A DNA stretch of 64,000 bases from assembly GCA_964425755.1 (NCBI GenBank), contig CAYRNY010000018.1:1-64000 (forward strand), given 5' to 3'. This document shows, piece after piece, positions 62,354 through 64,000 of the stretch. The translations under genes and the position numbers were made by a program. The notes under the pieces were generated by a model. The model did no database searches and was not told where the DNA came from. It was given only the letters and a program-made list of their open reading frames with translations. The stretch comes from CAYRNY01 sp964425755 (lineage in GTDB: Bacteria; Chloroflexota; Anaerolineae; Aggregatilineales; Aggregatilineaceae). The stretch's first letter is position 1. The number at the start of each line of letters is the position of its first letter.

Positions 62354-63649
62354 ATGGAAACTCGCACGTGCCCCCACTGCGGACACGACAATCTACCGCG
62401 CGCTGTCTTTTGCTTCCAGTGCGGGACAAACCTCGACGATCCGCCCGTCGTTCGGGGTATCCACCGGCAGCGTCGCCACGTCGAAGACGCGATACGCTAT
62501 ATACACGGACGTGAAAACACGATCGAGCCTGACATCGTCAAGCACCTGCGTGAAGCCAAAGCGAAACTGCCCCCACCCATTGAGGGCGCGCCGATCACCT
62601 GCCTGCGCTGCGGCACGTTGAACCGGCCCCTGGCAAGTTTCTGCATCGGCTGCGGGGCCTCGCTTTCCGTACCGGATGAGATCGATACACAACACCCCAT
62701 CCCACGCGCCAGTGCCATTACGGACGTGGGCCGGATACGTGAAAACAACGAAGACCGCGTTGGACTGTGGGCACGGCATGGCATTGTGCTGGCCGTTGTC
62801 GCGGACGGAATGGGCGGCGCCGTAGCTGGGGAAGAGGCGAGCCGCCTCGTGATCGAAGCGGTCCAGGCGGATTTTCTAGGGGAAGCACGCGGCAGCGAAA
62901 CCCTGCGCGACCTGTCCGAGGACGAAATCTCCGACAAACTGCGTTCAGCCGTGCGCCGGGCCAATCGCGCGATTATTGCCCGCACCAATGAACAACCCGA
63001 ACTGCAAGGCATGGGCACGACCATCACGATGGCCTTCGTACGCGGTAACCGTGTGATCCTGGCCCATGTAGGGGATAGCCGTGCCTATCTGGTCGACGGG
63101 CGCGAAAACTGGATCAACCAGATCACAGACGATCACAGCTTTGTCGAGGCACTACTGGCGTCCGGGCACATCACACCGGAGCAGGCCGCCGTTCACCCGA
63201 TGCGAAATGTGCTATACCGCGCACTCGGCCAGATCGAAGACACAGAAGCCGATCTCTACAGCCGCACCCTGCACGAGGGGGACTGGCTCATCTTATGCTC
63301 TGACGGCCTGACACGGCACGTCAATCCGGCAGAGATCGCGGAGATCGCCCACCAAAACACGACGCCTGACGACGTCGCGCAGGAACTTGTCACCCGTGCC
63401 AACGAACGCGGTGGCGAAGATAACATCAGCGCGGTGGTGATCAAAATGGAAAGCGCGGAAGAGATCACGCCGGAGACACCACCTGATCCGGCCTACCTGA
63501 CCGATACACAGGTCGGGCTGTACCAATCGCCGCTGGAAGATGACGACGCACTCGCGGATTATGACACCGCGGAAATCGAGCCGGTTCCCGCAGAAAATGA
63601 GAATGATACGGACGACACAGAATCTCCCGAATCACGCCAGGGCACATGA
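62354..63649 (+). CDS. PP2C Ser/Thr phosphatase with two N-terminal zinc ribbons
   Basis: A 431-residue protein. Two zinc ribbons are visible: C6/C9/C20/C23 and C83/C86/C97/C100, separated by about 60 residues. The PP2C domain spans about 122-362 with DVGRIRENNEDRVG, VADGMGG (metal-binding D151), ILAHVGDSRAYLV, CSDGLTRHV and GGEDNISAVVI. A long acidic tail follows. It is the likely counterpart of Ser/Thr kinases such as the one at 57181-58761. AGGAGAG precedes the ATG. Confidence 0.93.
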   Translation: METRTCPHCGHDNLPRAVFCFQCGTNLDDPPVVRGIHRQRRHVEDAIRYIHGRENTIEPDIVKHLREAKAKLPPPIEGAPITCLRCGTLNRPLASFCIGCGASLSVPDEIDTQHPIPRASAITDVGRIRENNEDRVGLWARHGIVLAVVADGMGGAVAGEEASRLVIEAVQADFLGEARGSETLRDLSEDEISDKLRSAVRRANRAIIARTNEQPELQGMGTTITMAFVRGNRVILAHVGDSRAYLVDGRENWINQITDDHSFVEALLASGHITPEQAAVHPMRNVLYRALGQIEDTEADLYSRTLHEGDWLILCSDGLTRHVNPAEIAEIAHQNTTPDDVAQELVTRANERGGEDNISAVVIKMESAEEITPETPPDPAYLTDTQVGLYQSPLEDDDALADYDTAEIEPVPAENENDTDDTESPESRQGT

Positions 63650-63784
63650 ATAATACGAAAGGCAAGCCAACACACTTGCGGCGTGACTAATGTACCAGTG
63701 ACGCAACCCGCCGCCACATGTTATTTTAATGTTGTGTATCGTTTGTGCGCTAAGCGTATCTAAATCAATAATGGAGGTCTTATT

Positions 63785-63931
63785 ATGCTCTATCTACCGC
63801 GCGAAGAAGGTCAAGGGCTTGTTGAGTACGCGCTGATCCTCGTTCTGGTGGCCGTTGTGGTCATCATCATTCTGGCCCTGCTCGGCCCGGCGATCGGCAA
63901 TATCTTCTCGACCATCGTGGAGAACCTGTAA
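63785..63931 (+). CDS. Flp/Fap-type pilin
   Basis: A 48-residue peptide with the type IVb pilin pattern: a short leader, then EEGQGLVEYALILVLVAVVVI with cleavage expected near the Gly before LVEYA, and the conserved Glu at position +5. GGAGG lies 8 bases upstream. The peptide forms the helical core of Flp pili assembled by a Tad machine, which lies outside the window if present. It is 135 bases after the PP2C gene and may have its own promoter. Confidence 0.9.
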   Translation: MLYLPREEGQGLVEYALILVLVAVVVIIILALLGPAIGNIFSTIVENL

Positions 63932-63977
63932 GGCATCACAGGCAGCCAGTCGGCTGCCGGCCATGCTCAGGTCCGCA

Positions 63978-64000
63978 AACGCCCACCACACGTGGGCGTT
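63978..64000 (+). terminator. Terminator-like hairpin at the window edge
   Basis: AACGCCCAC (63978-63986) and GTGGGCGTT (63992-64000) form a perfect 9-bp stem with a five-base loop. The window ends before any T-run can be seen. A smaller hairpin (GGCAGCC 63941-63947 / GGCTGCC 63952-63958) precedes it. Confidence 0.55.

Overview
The window looks like a chromosome segment of a GC-rich bacterium, most likely a member of the Chloroflexota (Anaerolineae-like). That assignment is an inference from gene style: long acidic or Pro/Thr-rich extensions on envelope proteins, PA14 and SH3b exported proteins, many PAS/GAF histidine kinases, an M50 protease paired with a small lytic transglycosylase, and a Flp-type pilin. 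No 16S rRNA is present to confirm it. I saw no mobile elements, CRISPR arrays or prophage genes; the segment reads as ordinary core and accessory chromosome.

Layout. 1-3152: the translation/secretion block, with the end of tuf, rpmG, tRNA-Trp, secE, nusG, rplK and rplA, closed by a strong terminator (rplJ and rplL do not follow). 3197-8122 (minus): lytic transglycosylase, M50 protease, a lipoprotein, and a translationally coupled pair of deoxynucleoside kinases, one fused to a MazG-like domain. 8417-17352: a TIM-barrel isomerase, a possible small exported peptide, a repeat-rich cytoplasmic protein, a class A PBP, rsmG and recF (convergent), and a conserved unknown. 17444-31609: an exported PA14/SH3b protein, several glycosyltransferases, a CBS protein, a GAF/PAS kinase, a cysteine hydrolase, methyltransferase and acetyltransferase genes, and a GT2/GT39-like pair. 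31840-43081: zwf-pgl, a STAS protein, a PhoB/PhoR-like two-component pair, icd, thioredoxin-fold proteins, a CPBP protease and a 959-residue multi-sensor kinase. 43123-50632: an rlmN-moaD-AhpD-like operon, an exported metallopeptidase-like protein, a HAD phosphatase, metK under a SAM-I riboswitch, a membrane-anchored unknown and a methyltransferase. 50724-63931: a MaoC-like protein, a 1397-residue class A PBP with a 445-residue cytoplasmic extension, a tandem GNAT, then a signalling stretch: a Ser/Thr kinase fused to a NarL-type response regulator, a lipoprotein, a PadR regulator, a REC-histidine kinase, a zinc-ribbon PP2C phosphatase and a Flp-type pilin.

How the parts fit. Cell-envelope work is a recurring theme (two class A PBPs, a lytic transglycosylase, an intramembrane protease, glycosyltransferases, PA14/SH3b protein). 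Signalling is the other theme: four histidine kinases, a stand-alone OmpR-type regulator, a STAS protein, and matched Ser/Thr kinase and phosphatase genes within 6 kb of each other. Metabolic genes include the entry into the oxidative pentose phosphate pathway, isocitrate dehydrogenase, S-adenosylmethionine synthesis and deoxynucleotide salvage.

The most unusual items are the Ser/Thr kinase-REC-HTH single-chain protein, the deoxynucleoside kinase-MazG fusion beside a second kinase, and the very long cytoplasmic N-terminus of the second PBP. None is proven to be a new system from sequence alone.
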